Under the pieces are notes generated by a model. It worked only from the letters and a program-made list of their open reading frames with translations, had not been told where the DNA came from and did not search any database. Below are positions 46,737-59,156 of a DNA stretch of 64,000 bases, piece after piece. This DNA comes from Emydura subglobosa (Eukaryota; Chordata; Testudines; Chelidae). The translations under genes and the position numbers were made by a program. Each line of letters begins with the position of its first letter. The stretch's first letter is position 1. The DNA is taken from assembly GCA_007922225.1 (NCBI GenBank), contig ML679946.1:97036759-97100758 (forward strand), read 5' to 3'.

Positions 46737-47923
46737 CGTCATGCTGCCTGGTATGGGGCACAGCTAAGAGAGTCAATCTCAGGTCAGACTGCCAGAATAC
46801 AGGGACTATACTCCAGACTGGCGATATACTCTATCATAAGACTTCACCAAACCAATAACAAATGTGTGCTTCCAATATATTACATTAGTTATTATGGAGC
46901 CACAAACGTTCCGCCTAGGGACTCTCTCCCTTCATGCACCATCCAGATAAACCAGACTTCTGTTCCGTAATAAATGAGTATTAAAACAATCACATATATT
47001 AGGTCTTCCAGTTCCAAAGAACCAGACACACCCCCCCCACGTCAAAATATACTTCAGATTTCACCTTAAAACCACACTGGTAGTCAGTCCTTTAGTAAAA
47101 TAAAAACTGAAGGTTTATTAAGAGAAAAAAGAAGAGAGTTATTAATGGTTAAATGAATAATATACATTACAATGGATTTCAGAGTCTGTAGGTCAGGATA
47201 ATAGCAGCGATGGTAGTTCTGCTTACTTGCAATAAGCCTCTCTGCATCATCCCAAAAGATTAGAGTTCAAATGATGGTTTAGATGTGGAGTCTTTCCTGA
47301 GTTAGAGTCTTTAGAGTTAGAGTTAATATTAGAGTCATTCCATGAATCTTTCAGGGTGTCCCAAGTAATTACTTGGGGATCTCCGTCCAATGGCTCAAAC
47401 GTTTCCTGTTGAAGTTCAGCAGACCAGAGATGGAAGGATCGTGCCTGAGGATTTTCTTTTATAGCCGAAACAGCTGCCAAGTGTTCTGAGCACAGTATGT
47501 GTCCGAAGATTCCTCATTGTGGAGCCCACAGCGATCCACCCTTTGAAGTCAACATTCTATGTCCTGTGCATACACAAGTGATCCAGCTACACTGATTTAC
47601 ATAAGGCAATTGCCGGTCATTCATTATAACAGGGATAAATAAGCTGAAGACGTAATATTCATGAGATTCATGCAGTATATACACATCTTTGATCTTAAGG
47701 TTAATTAGAATTACAGGATATATACACATAGCATCTTCCTTGATTTCTTATCAACACAAATTAATGGGCCTGGCCTATTAGCCACTCTTAACATCTCTTT
47801 GATGCCCCCACACAAGTGAACTGTCCTGATTACAACTACACTGCCTCTCAACATGCCTTTAAGGGTCACACACAGGTTACTTGGCCTGCTGATTTTCACC
47901 TATGCTGGTTTATTAGCGTCACA
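46737..47923 (-). mobile_element. Solo LTR with perfect 5-bp target duplication
   Basis: On - it starts TGTGACGCTAATAAACC and ends GGCAGCATGACG, where the final CA has become CG. It is flanked by TACAG at 46732-46736 and TACAG at 47924-47928. A - strand TATA box (TATAAAAG) is at 47456-47463 and the reversed polyadenylation signal at 47114-47119, about 340 bases apart. The start matches the LTR at 17917-18979. The frames at 46626-46970 and 47247-47480 lie mainly within the LTR. Confidence 0.85.
47456..47463 (-). promoter_or_regulatory. LTR TATA box
   Basis: TATAAAAG on -, upstream of the polyadenylation signal of the same solo LTR. Confidence 0.5.
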
Positions 47924-48000
47924 TACAGCTAAAGAGACTGCAAGTCTTCAGCCATCATGGAAAAAAGAAAAAAACAAAACAAAACATGATTCCAAAAGTG

Positions 48001-48095
48001 TCAGGGCCTGATTCTGATCTCATTTACACCAAAGTTATTCCATGGACCCACTCCTGGTCTAAACCAATTGAGGGAAACCACAATCAGCCCTGACA
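48001..48095. repeat. Foldback repeat of the GGGCCTGATTCTGATC type
   Basis: TCAGGGCCTGATTCTGATCTC at the left and AATCAGCCCTGACA at the right form inverted ends. Related to 45205-45312. Confidence 0.6.
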
Positions 48096-48239
48096 CCTGT
48101 AATTGAAGTTTCATTGTCTCCTGCTCTCCCCTCAACCAAATTCAGGGGTTAGCCTCTCTCTCCTCTTTTAAGAACAGAAAGTGAGTCTGATTTTAAAATA
48201 AATTACACATGAAAAATGCAATTGTGCATTGTTGCCTAG

Positions 48240-50214
48240 TGTCACACTGTCTGGAGTGGTTCGCAACTGTGAATGCCTACCTCACGGCAAATTGTCAGAA
48301 AACAGGGCAGACACCCCAAATTGGTGGTGGGTTCTATAATTAGATTTCACCAAGCCAGTAAAAATGTGAATTCCCAAAGTACTACAATAGTGTTATAATG
48401 GAGTCACAGACAGTCCCCTTAGACACTCCAGTATACCTTGCCACCCAGACAAATTGGACTTAGTGATAATGGTCACTTACATAAAAAAATAAATAAATCA
48501 CGCCACATTTAGGTTGCTTTCAGTCCTAAAAGACCAGTCACTCACCCCAGATCAACTGATACTTTAGATCTTACACCAGACAATGCCTGTAGCCAATTGT
48601 ATAATAAACTATCTAAAGGTTTATTAACTAGAAAAAAGGGATAAGAGTTATTGAGAGGTTAAAGCAAGTAAAATATATGTACAGATGAGTCACAGTTTGT
48701 AATCCCAAACAGTAGCAGAGATGTAATAATTTGCCAATTTCCAAAAAAATCTCTCAGGGCTACACAGAATAACTGTGGGGATCTCCGTCTTTGTGTTCAG
48801 TTATTCCACCCTGTTAGAATTCACTACCCACTTGTGTTATTCCAAATTTTAGGCTTTGGGGTGCTGTTAGAATAACTTGCCTATCATCCCCTTAATCTGC
48901 TCTTCCTGGGGCATGAGTCTCCCAGGTAGTTAAGGAAATACTTGAAGGACATGGATATAACCTTCTGATAAAGTGATTGACACAGGTGGTATGCTTCCAA
49001 AAACAAAGTATTTTTATTGATGTAACTAATAATCTCTACTACACTGTAATCTAAAAATAGAAATCAGATACAAATCCCTTACATAAATCCCTTATTACAA
49101 GTTAAAGAGCATTTAAACCTCAGTAGCATACAGTTTAAATGATTCTCATCAGTGTGCTCTATTTCAGAAGGCCGGTCTGCAATATCATTGGCAGCAGTAC
49201 TTAAATTATACTTAAAGTTTTACACACACATACATCAGGCATACACATACTAACTAACACGAATACTACACTATACTGTAATTAAAACTAGCAGGTTTGC
49301 ACTATCCATTGGATCTGCTGCATTGCTTGCTGTTTGTTGCTGCTTTCTCCGTTTCTGTCAGCTACCAGCTCGGCTCCTTTCCATTCCGATCTTTCCCTTC
49401 TCCTTCTTGGCAGCTTCTTTCTCAACTCCTCTCCTGACTGTCTGTGAGCAGACTGCTTTTTATACTGTCATTCCTGGCCACGTGCCAAAGATCACTTCAT
49501 TTTGCACATGCTCACTGCTGTTATTTGCCTCAGAATTATAATTGCTTCATTTGACTTCATCCAACTTGGCTTTTTGTTGATGCATTGAACTTCTCACCTT
49601 GCCTGGCTTTTTGCCAAGACACCATTTTAGCAATCGTTGGCTTTCTGCCAGTTTTAATTTATCAACTTTTGTGATCTTTCCCCTACTTCTGTACTGCCCA
49701 TGCTGAGGATAGGCAGCTTCCATCTTAGGGTGGAGTGATTCCTGTTTATTCAGAATAGAACCTAGGCACACAAAATGGAGATTGGAGAAGTTTTCCGTCA
49801 TCACGTGGCCTCTTCCTTTGATGATGGGGAGGGAGGAAAGCATCTAGTCTTTGACCATCAATCTTCACATACAATGACCACTTTCTTTGAAACTAGCACT
49901 TTTCTGATAAAGTTCTTCATTTGCATTCCATTAGGCTTCTTTCTCATTTGATGGGCTATTTAGTTAAAGGAGTATACGCAATGTAAATGTTTGCTACTCC
50001 ATTATAACAGGATACATATAAGGGAAAACAATGCATGCAACATCCCCTTAGTTTTCATGAAGTTCAAACACCAAAAACACTTATACATTTAACAATCACT
50101 TTGATCTATACCAATACACAAGTGAATTGGCCTGTCTTGTAGCCATGTATTTGTAAGCATTCAGTGAGGCTTGGGGCTTTAGCATGGGCGGGCATCTGGT
50201 CTGTCAGCATTACA
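48240..50214 (-). mobile_element. LTR, probably carrying a nested second LTR
   Basis: The left end TGTCACACTGTCTGGAGTGG aligns with 14298-15344, and the right end GGTCTGTCAGCATTACA resembles that LTR's other end. Flanks are CCTAG (48235-48239) and CCTAC (50215-50219). The length is almost 2 kb, about 0.9 kb more than relatives. Two reversed polyadenylation signals (TTTATT at about 48618-48623 and about 49012-49017) and a - strand TATA box (GTATAAAAAGCAG near 49454-49466) in the middle suggest a different LTR inserted between about 48.85 and 50.0 kb. I could not fix the inner boundaries. Confidence 0.6.
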
Positions 50215-50878
50215 CCTACATTTTCAAAAGTGATTTTATATGCTTTAAGGTTTCTCAAATTGGGTTCTGATAAACTGAGGCATCCGAGTCTCCCGCTGAA
50301 CATTTAGGCCCTAGTTTGCAGGTGGTGTTACTGCAATTTTGCATTCGGATTGGGAAACTGCATCTGCAGGCTGCTAATTATGGTCATCATCAAGCTTTGC
50401 AAGTTGCTACCCAAAGGAACAAAACATTTGCACTCACCTTTTAGGTTACTGGAAATTTTCAGCTGTCCCTACAAAAGATAAGTTGGATTGACTTCTGAGC
50501 CGGCAATGGCACTTTTGTCGTGCTGCTCAGATAGGCAGCTGCTGATTCCCTCAATCTAGGAGGCATGCCGAGGTGGCAGAACTAGGCACAGCCAGTCTGG
50601 CACCACTTCCATCCCACCATCTGGCATAGTGTAGAGTGGAGCTGAGAGGGGGTGAGGTTGGAGGGCAACTTGGGAGTCAGTGCACCAACGTTAATTTTAC
50701 AGGAGCTCTTGGGATACTCTAAACTAGCCCCCTAGGATCAGGATGCCCCTAAGATAAGGAAGCTATAACTGGCTGGTTTGTGGATACCTTACTTCTACTA
50801 GGCACCAGGAGAACCCTGGTGTATAACTTGTTTTACAAGCAACTTAGATTATAAAATTCTTTGTTGCAGAAGCCATCT
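50215..50878. other. No gene seen
   Basis: Unassigned sequence. Confidence 0.4.
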
Positions 50879-50879
50879 T

Positions 50880-50980
50880 CTTGTTCTGTATTTGTACAGT
50901 GCCTAGCACAATGGGCTCCTGTGCCACGACTGGGGCTTCTAGGTGCTAGAGTAATACAAATGATTTCAATAAAATCAGTT
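50880..50980 (+). repeat. Amniote SINE tail
   Basis: TTCTGTATTTGTACAGTGCC, AGCACAATGGGCTCCTG, GGGGCTTCTAGGTGCTAG and TAATACAAAT in order. This is one of the commonest reptile repeat tails, continuing the GTAAGCTCTTTGGGG type seen at 38600-38620. Confidence 0.7.
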
Positions 50981-51321
50981 TAAATTAACATTCTGAAACT
51001 CCTACTGCAGCAAATATTTTGTTCACTTGAGTCGTTTTCTTGTAGCATGCTGCACAGTTCTGCCAATTCTCTAGGTTCTTGCTCCTACATTTAATTATTT
51101 AGAAGAGCAGCAAAAGGTGAGAAGGATCTTTCAGCAGTGGTATTACAGACTGGCACACAGAGACAAGTAACTAAAGGATTTGTCTAGTCTGGAAGATATT
51201 CTGCATGCGCTGGCCTGCCACAACTAAAATATGCCATTTTCTTTTCTCAGGTCCAACAAAGCTGATTGCTCAAATGCCTGGATTTCTTGCATGTTGGAAT
51301 ATGACAAACATAATATTGTTG

Positions 51322-51380
51322 TCTGTAGTGCTGTTGTAGCTGTGGGGGTCCCAGGATATAAGAGACACAAGGAGGTGAGT
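51322..51380 (+). repeat. Penelope-like element left fragment
   Basis: GTAGTGCTGTTGTAGCTGTG followed by GGTCCCAGGATATAAGAGAC and ACAAGGAGGTGAG. This is the start of a second hammerhead-linked family. It mimics an exon with a GGTGAGT donor, but the match is to the repeat. Confidence 0.55.
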
Positions 51381-51700
51381 TTAGGGTTCCCATGTTTCAG
51401 GTTCCCAAAAAGAGGACACTGCAGGAGGGGAGGGGCGGGGGCGGGCGAAGAAGAGAGGGAGCTGGAGGGGGGTGTTTCTACTGCCGGCCCAATCAATTTC
51501 CCTCACCCATTGAGGCTGTGGGTGGTATGTAGTGTGTTTATGAAGTCACTTGACCACAATATGGAAAAATTGGAAATGTAACAGTTTGGTTAGCAACGCA
51601 GATTCGGCTCATCCTTACATACAAAGGTCCCACCACTGTTGTTAGAACAAAGAACAGAAATGGAAGATTTATACCGTTATTTTAGCCTTCTGGAGAACAA
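51381..51700. other. No gene seen
   Basis: G-rich then mixed sequence. The 116-codon frame at 51231-51581 is repeat and low-complexity sequence. Confidence 0.4.
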
Positions 51701-51703
51701 TAC

Positions 51704-53085
51704 TGTGACACACCCTACCCCACGTACACTGTTATGGTGTGATTTGTTTATCATTCATGTTCACCCTGATAGTGCAGCTGTGTATTGTCTGATGCAAAGT
51801 ATGCCATGTAAGATGTTTTTGGGATGCTCGTGACATACTGAACATTATTGTCATGGTGGCATGTTTCCTGCATTTTCGTACATATGTACAGATCTGAAAC
51901 TCTGCATAAGGGTGTAGACGGGGTACAGCCTCTCACAAATCATTCTTGAGGTGACTTTGCACCTTGAGCAAACAACTGCAGAGTGGCCAAGGGTTGCACC
52001 TCAAAAGGGCCCATGGAAAGTGATTTGAGGAGGTAAGTTGCTGACCGGAGCAAACCATTTGTTGTTCAAGGTATTTGGGGGGTGTTGGAGGGGTACCTGG
52101 GGCCTCACTCTTGAGATGGGGGGACAGTGTTGCTCCCTGTCACGGTGGCTGATGCAGACATGGATACAGTGACAGCCATCAGTCAACACCTCCCTGCGGG
52201 GTTCTTCCCTTCCCCAGGGCTGAGAGGCAGGGCCTAGGTGGGCGGGATCCAGCAGCTGCACAGGACCAATCAGAGGCAGATACAGAGGAGGGACCAATTG
52301 GGAAGTAGACCAATCAGGGCTCTTTCTGAGATACATCCGCTCCCCAAAGAACCCAGATATTGCCTCTCATTTGAAAAATCTGCCTGGACAGAGGATGAAA
52401 AAAGAAGTATGATTCCTCATGCCAGGAGAAAAAGAAGAAAAAGAGAGTAAAAGCCTTTTAAAAAGGAGACCTGTTTCCGAGGGTTTTTGTCTAAGGGTCA
52501 GAATCTAGATGGGTGGGGTGCTGTCTGTGAAATGCTGGATCCCTTTGCTGACCAAGGGCATGCTGGGGGACTGCTCAAAGGCAAAATGTAACTTGTATAG
52601 AAAGAGGAATTTATCTAATATAGAAGTGTAAAACCTGACATTGCGTCTCTAGGTTTATTTTCTGTGTGACATATGTATTTGCTTCCCTTGCTATTTCAAC
52701 TTTAAGCCTGTGATTTTTCTATTAAATAAACCTTTTGTTTATTTTTTACCCCAACCAGATCTCTGATATGCAAATTGTGTAGCATGGGGAGGGAGGGCAA
52801 AGTGAACTGATAACTGGAGGCAGAGCTTACTTCTTCGGGGGTGATGAACCAGAAAAGTCCAAGTGTCTGCTCTTAAGAACTCAGGGTAGACAGATTTGGG
52901 GAGACACCAGACTGTTGAGATCACCCTGCAAGGAGTAACTGGGCTGGTGGGAAGCAGTTTAAGACCTTTATGCTTGTAGGCTGGCTTCTGATGTCATGAT
53001 TCGGAGCCATAGCAGCATAGCATTCAGGCATTAAGTTATAAGGCAGGCTGCGAGAGAATCTCTTACTGGTCTGGGTGATCCCCAG
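51704..53085 (+). mobile_element. LTR
   Basis: Starts TGTGACACACCC and carries typical reptile LTR wording (ACATACTGAACATTATTGTC at 51832-51851, TACATATGTACAGATCTGAAA). AATAAA is at 52725-52730 with a U5-like end (CTCTGATATGCAAATTG and GGTCTGGGTGATCCCCAG near 53069-53086). I could not find the target duplication, so the 3' end is approximate. No internal region adjoins it. The frame at 52001-52336 (-) is LTR sequence. Confidence 0.6.
52725..52730 (+). terminator. LTR polyadenylation signal
   Basis: AATAAA in CTATTAAATAAACC. Confidence 0.55.
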
Positions 53086-53089
53086 GCCC

Positions 53090-53162
53090 TCTCAATGAAG
53101 CTCGAAAGCTTGTCTCTTTCACCAACAGAAACTGGTCTAATATTACCACCCACCTTGCTTCA
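53090..53162 (+). repeat. Penelope-like element right fragment with hammerhead residue
   Basis: AAGCTCGAAAGCTTGTCTCT at 53099-53118, then CACCAACAGAAACTGGTCTAA and ACCACCCACCTT. In intact relatives a CTGAAGA core precedes the CTC-GAAA-GC part; here only the CTCGAAAGCTTGTCTC half remains. Confidence 0.5.
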
Positions 53163-53164
53163 GA

Positions 53165-53340
53165 TTTAATGGTCATGGTATTCAGCACTTCCTTGCAGTA
53201 GCACCTCTCATCCAAAGGGGCTTAACTACTATACAAGCATCAGTTTAATAAGCCTCACAAAATCCTTGGGAGATAGGCAAGAATAAAGTGATTGATGGAT
53301 ATTTTCACAAATAAGCATGGCATCTGGACTGCCATTCTCT
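53165..53340. repeat. Diverged old SINE/LINE fragment
   Basis: CACCTCTCATCCAAAGGGGCTTAAC, CCTCACAAAATCCTTGGGAG and ATAGGCAAGAATAA are in the order of an amniote repeat that has CTCACAACACCCTGTGAGG-type wording. Confidence 0.4.
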
Positions 53341-55080
53341 GTAAAATCATATTATCCATTATTCACGATCTTCCAAACAAATACCAGTTGAGCCAGTGCA
53401 TTTTCTTTACACCGGTCTTTCATTTTATATATTTTAAACAGAATTTTAAGGTTTAATTTTTACAAAGATCCTTATTAACTTTTACCTCAGACAAAGGACC
53501 ACAGGGGAGAATTTTAATGTGCATCGTTTCCTTAGCATAAGAGGCATCTCCTTACCAGCAAAAACCAGAAAGGACTCAGATTAAAGGCACAGGAGAGCCC
53601 AGAACAGTAAGAAGTGAATTAAATTCCACTTCCCCTCCCCCCCCCCATGTATCTGGCACAATGCAAACAAACAAAATTCCTACCTTGCTTTCTAAAATAC
53701 AAGTGTTGCACATTTAAAAGCTAAAACTGTGTAGGTTATGCCAAGCTTCTGCATATATCCTAGTGGCCTTGGAAAATTAATGTTTTGTTTTAAGTAAAGT
53801 TGAAGTTACTCATGTTATCTCACTCTATCAATAGCAAGTACATTACCATTATCTAGTGTCTGCAAGCACACTATTAATTTACCTTGTACCATCCCCATAG
53901 AGGCAAAAGAATTGTTCAGGGCAATGAGGCGTATCTACTTCCACTCCTTGGGACAGAGTTACTTCCAAATAATCAATATTAATGTAGTGAAGGGAGGGCA
54001 GAGAGGAAAAAGATCCTCAGTTGGACTGATTTATCAGCTAAAGTCACATCACTGTGCAGTGAGACACTCAGGACTCTTTACTAGACTGAATGGAGACTAA
54101 ATGGTTTATCTAGGATAGTGGCTCTGTCAGAAAATCCTTCTGAAGTCAAGATTAATATGGTACTTTGAAGCCAGAAACCTGACAGATGGTAACACTTTCC
54201 CCTTCTAAAATCAATACAGTCTTGGTCATATAGAGATCTGGTGAGTTCCCCAAAATACATGTTCACTTCACCACTTTTTCTTTTTTTTAAAAGGAAAAAT
54301 ATTTAAAAAAAAATATGTTTCTTCCCCATCTAAGACTATATGTTGCCTGCAGCTCAGGGGAATAGCGAGACAGATAGCTATTACAAACCTTCAGTCATCT
54401 GCAGCAAAATATGATAAACATAGGGTCAAAAACAAACATTGCAAAAATTACATATTGTTTATGTAATACAACCCGCAGTCTTTTTTTTTTAAATCATGAA
54501 AAAATAATTAACAGCTAATGACCTAATATCCCTTTTGACCTTCAGCAAGAAACAGGGAAATGTTGCTATCAAGACACAAGTTTAAAAGCATGTCTTTAAA
54601 TAGGTTGACGTCAGAGGGGGATGGTAAATGAATGCCCTTCAAGCATACTGCAGCAATGCTAAAACATTCGGTCCTTGCTGTCTGGAATAGCATGTGCTCA
54701 TGCATTAAGATTTAGAACATATTCACATACAAAAAAACAAACAAACAAACAAAAAAAACAAACACCTGAGCCCAAAAGCAAAAAGATGACTCCAGTAGTA
54801 ACAGGAAACCCAATTTATTTTCTCCACATGGCTAAGAACAGTAGACGACAATACTAACTGATTAACTATCTGCTCTAATATTTAAAAAATTATCTTGCCT
54901 AACCTTCCCCCTCCATTATTCAGTATTACACCAAAAATAAAGGCTGTTCTAAGATAATAAGAGGAAAGCTTTAAATCCAGATTCCCACATGTAGAGTTAA
55001 ACCGGAGTTATTGCACGTGAAAATACCACCAAATGACTATTAAACCTGTGATCCAATGGGACTGACTGAAGAAGGAAGAT
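53341..55080. other. No gene seen; a (CAAA)n tract at 54728-54765 and a C run at 53632-53646
   Basis: Unassigned AT-rich sequence. A T run lies at 54481-54490. No coding evidence. Confidence 0.45.
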
Positions 55081-55084
55081 TAAG

Positions 55085-55200
55085 GATTTGACCCTGCAAG
55101 TTGCTGTGGATTCTGGCCCTGGCACTGCAAACACTTAAGTGTGTGCTTAACTTTAAGCACATGGGGTAGACACACTGACTTCAGAGCTTGCTGGAGCAGG
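55085..55200. repeat. Foldback repeat of the GCAAACACTTAAG type
   Basis: ACCCTGCAAGTTGCTG, GCAAACACTTAAGTGTGTGCTTAACTTTAAGCA (quoted in parts) and GACACACTGACTTCAGAG. Same type as 60615-60845 but only one arm is clear. Confidence 0.45.
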
Positions 55201-56985
55201 AGCAGAATGCTCACCACGTGGAAGGTCTGAGCAATAAAAGAACTATATAATTAGGTTTGGAAGGATTAGATTTTTTTAAATTGGTAAACATCAATTTCAC
55301 CATACACACAAACCAACTGAAAAACTGTTTCAATCAATAAAAATCAAAATTTAGAGATAGGCAAAAGTTAAATAGTGGTGCTTGAGAACTTATTAGAGTT
55401 TGGTTTAAGGATTTTTTTTTTTGTGGTGCTGACAATTTGAATTTTAACCATTATAAAGTTTTAACTTTTTGAATTTCAACATCTGCTGTCATTAAATAAT
55501 CGTCAGACCTCACAAAATTTCCCACAGCTGTGAAAGTTTAAAAACAATAAAAATTTTAGAAGCATTTACAAATAAACATTGATATTATTTGTCAAAATTA
55601 TAAAAAATAAAAACTGAAATATGCCATGCATGTATATATAATTAAGGGAGGAAGGATGACAACTGTGGGATATGCCACTATGAAAACAAAGGGAGATGTC
55701 ATGCTGTTTTCCATGTGCTGCTCCTTTAAATCTAGGGGAAACTCCCTGATGCCTGAGTCAGGTGTCACTTTGTGTTTCTCAAGCAGCAAAATGTCACACC
55801 AGGAGCCACCCTGTTCTCTCTTGCACGGAGACTGATGTTTATTCTTTATTTTTCTGTTGTTTTCCATAATATGAAATGAAAGCAACCTAGACAAAGTGCA
55901 CATTTTGCTTTTTTGTGTACAGGAAAACTAGAGTCAGTCTATAAATACTAGACAGGTTTACATACCAAAAAATAAAGAGGATTTAATGAGGGTAAACTAA
56001 GAGGCTATAACTAGGAGTAATGGGATTATATTAAATAAATGAAACAGTACAGTAAATTCAGAAAACTCTTTGACAGTGAGACATCTTAGACTGTGGAATA
56101 CTGTCTCAAGGGACAGATGCTACTTCATTTGAACATTTATCTAAACTACACTGGAAAATTAACTCCAGGGAACAATCTTGTACTGGGAGGATGACAAAAT
56201 ACATGCCATCATAGGTCTTTCCCATCTTTAACTTCTATGTAGCAGATATATGTCCAGCAGTTCTTGTAAACCCATAAGTTCGAATTCATCCCTGGGTTAA
56301 TTTCACTGAAGACACCAGGGTTAAAATTTGGCTCTGTTTAGGCAGAAAAGTATTAAAGAGTCCAGAGGAAAGGTAAAAAACCACAAAACAAATAAGTTTT
56401 TATTAAGAGAGAGTAATTAAAGGGATCTTCACTGAAACAGCACAAGCAGGCAAGAAGATGCCAACTCCCTCTGGTTCCATAGAAATTATACCCCACCCAA
56501 GCCTCCCCAGAAGGTGATCCAGTTACAAATGTTGTATTAACAGAATAATCTTTCATTTGCTGTGGGCAAGTCCCTGTTTCTAGCTGCTTCCCCAGCCTTC
56601 CTCAAATTATTTTTTTCCATAAGGGAAGCCACGTAGACAAAACCTCAATGAATATATTATAATTGAAATGCTTATTTAAAAATCTTAATTGAAAGCTTTA
56701 TTTAAGGAACACTCAATTTACAACCTATGCTAAAAACACACAAACACACACACTTATTTCCCTATCTCACTAACAACTTCAATTATTAGAAGTGAAAGAA
56801 TTTTAAAAATTCAATTTGCTCTTCACTGCTTATGCTTTTGCTCTTTGTCTGTCACTTAGTGTGGACAATGGAAATAAATGAAGTCAGTTTCACTATAGGA
56901 ATGTTAATAATAATAATAAGTAAATAACCCAACAGGATACAGAGGCAGGGCTAAATATAAAGTACTCAGATATTACTTTTGTTTA
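55201..56985. other. No gene seen; AT-rich foldback at 55260-55580
   Basis: 55260-55580 is the AT-rich type (TTTTTTTTTTGTGG, AAAACAATAAAAATTTTAG). Short (CA)n at 56730-56750 and (TAA)n at 56905-56920. The 101-codon frame at 55598-55903 has no domain I recognise. Confidence 0.4.
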
Positions 56986-56989
56986 TTTA

Positions 56990-57200
56990 ATGGGAACATA
57001 GGAAATGCCATACTGGATCAGACTCATGATCCATCTACTCCAGTATGGTGTATCCGACAACAGCCAGCACCAGATACTTCAAAAATAGGTGCAAGAAACC
57101 CCTTCCTATGCAGATATAGGCTACTCTGTCTCCCATGAAGGTCTCCTAATCTCTAATAGTTGGAGGCTATTTTAAACCCTAAAAGCATAAGGCTCTACAT
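56990..57200 (-). repeat. CR1 LINE 3' UTR
   Basis: GGAACATAGGAAATGCCATA, TGGATCAGACTCATGATCC, CAGCCAGCACCAGATACTTC and CTCTAATAGTTGGAGGC are the reverse complement of a CR1 3' end. Confidence 0.8.
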
Positions 57201-59155
57201 CCCTTCTGAAATGTAACTTAACTTTAGCTATTATAATTCTGGTTACTCTTGCTGCTGTTTTCCAAGCTGCAGAATGGGCATGCTGAGGCCCAGTAGAAAC
57301 TATGGACAGCCCCTTCCCACTGCACACCACTCCGCAGTTGCAGCAACGGGAGAAGCTGTTGGCTGTGGTTAAAGAGCAGATGTGGCAAATACAGCTCCTG
57401 AATGCATTCTCCTCCTCTGACCCACCACCCTGAGGTTTCACACCTGTGCCTCCACTGTGTAGTCATCGGGCCTCCAGTGGCCCATGCCCACTGCTCCCAG
57501 AGTAGTAGGGCCATGAGAGCATATAGAGGACAAGAGACATTTCACAGGCAGCAGCACAAGAAAGGGAAGGTACCTTGCTACTTTCTCCACCTCCTCTCTG
57601 CACCTGCAAAGCCAAAAGAGAAACCAGAGTATGTAACCTCCTGACCCACGTGCAGCAGCTGCTGTTTCTTTAGACTTCATTCTTCATCTCCAAGTGCAAA
57701 CCCTTACTCACAGCCTCCTTTCACTTTCTATCCTGCCATCTGCATCTATTATTGATATCCTCTGTCAATAATACTTGCCACTGCTTCAAGAGTTTGGCCT
57801 GCAATGCCAGCTCCTGAATTTCAAATGACCTTCACCCCTTTATATTTTTAATGACATATATTTTCTCTCTCTCTCTTTTTCCCTCCACCCTTCAAAAGGG
57901 AGGAAAGTCAACATTTGGCTGAGAAAAATTTGTGAAAACAGCAATGTCTATATTTTAATAAGGGGCTTTCCCCACTTCCCCACTCTCCTAAACTAGCTGT
58001 GAATCCGATGTCCTAGGGTTGGGTGGGTTTATAGACTGGAGGAGTAGTGAGAGCTGGAGAAACTAGTTGCTTATTGTCTTATTTCAGTGTGGTTTTTCCT
58101 AACCACAATCCAAGAAAGAGGAAATGCCACTGAGCAAACCAACTTGTATTAAGTGCCCATTGCCGGAAATATTTATGCTCTGTTCTTTAAATGATATAGT
58201 CTTTTTTCAGCTCCTCCATCTTTAGCATTTGTGACTTTCATCTTTTGTTCCAGCCTCATTCATTTTTTCCCTGTTTTCTGATTCAAATCCCATCTTTTTC
58301 TTTTATATGGGCTAGACTCACTTTCTTCTGTACTGTCACGACACCAAGTCATTACTACGCTGAACCCAGGGAGTGGATTATTGAGTCTATCTGGAGACAG
58401 CTGGACTAGAGAGGGATAGAGCCATTATTCTAATATTTTAGTTACAAATGTAGAGTTCCCAAAGATGGAACATGAACAGAAAGGGCTTTAACAGCAAAAT
58501 CAGTGCAGTTCAGGTGTATATATTTGCAGGATTATGGGAAATCCCCATGTTCTTCTTAGACAAGCTCTCTGCCTGATTCTAGTCTAATACGGGATTCTGT
58601 GTCTCGCTGTCATTTTCTCTGTGCACTCCATGCTTCTGTTTGGGTCAAAAGGTTCCTGTGTTATGTCTCTAGAAACCCAATCAGCCAACTATGCCTTTTA
58701 AAATACTAACGGTGGCGTTAATTGGATCAGAACAATGAGAAAAAAAATAAAGTAACAACAAAATTTGATCTAGTTAGCGCATTGTCACTTTATTCTGGGG
58801 TTCAGGCTCCAGCTGTGCCTTGGAAGATCTGCCAACTCTGAGCTTCGATATGCAACAGCCACACAGCCCCTCAGGCTCCCTCCATACACCACATCCTTCA
58901 CCCCTCAGCCTACCTAAGGGGCTGAATGCAAATTAAGTGCAGGAGTGAGAGGAGCGTGTAATGCAAGCCAATGAAGGTAGGTGGGGATGGCGATTATAAG
59001 CAGAGAGGGTCAGAAGAAGCAGAGACAGGTTGAGCTAAGGTAATATAAGTCTCCAGAAACAGGCAAGACAAATACATAACGCTGTGGTGGCATGGATGGA
59101 TGCACATAGCAGAAGCTAAAGCAGTCCTCAGTCCTCTCCCAGATACACTCCAGGT
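57201..59155. other. No gene seen
   Basis: Unassigned. Overlapping frames on both strands at 57172-57680 have no recognisable domain. Confidence 0.4.
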
Positions 59156-59156
59156 C

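Noticed and set aside
46626..46970. 114-codon + frame
   Set aside because: Lies mostly in a solo LTR and on the strand opposite to it.
51231..51384. Exon-like segment with TTTTCTTTTCTCAG acceptor and GGAGGTGAGT donor
   Set aside because: The 3' half matches the left end of a Penelope-like repeat family, so the splice-like signals are probably coincidental.
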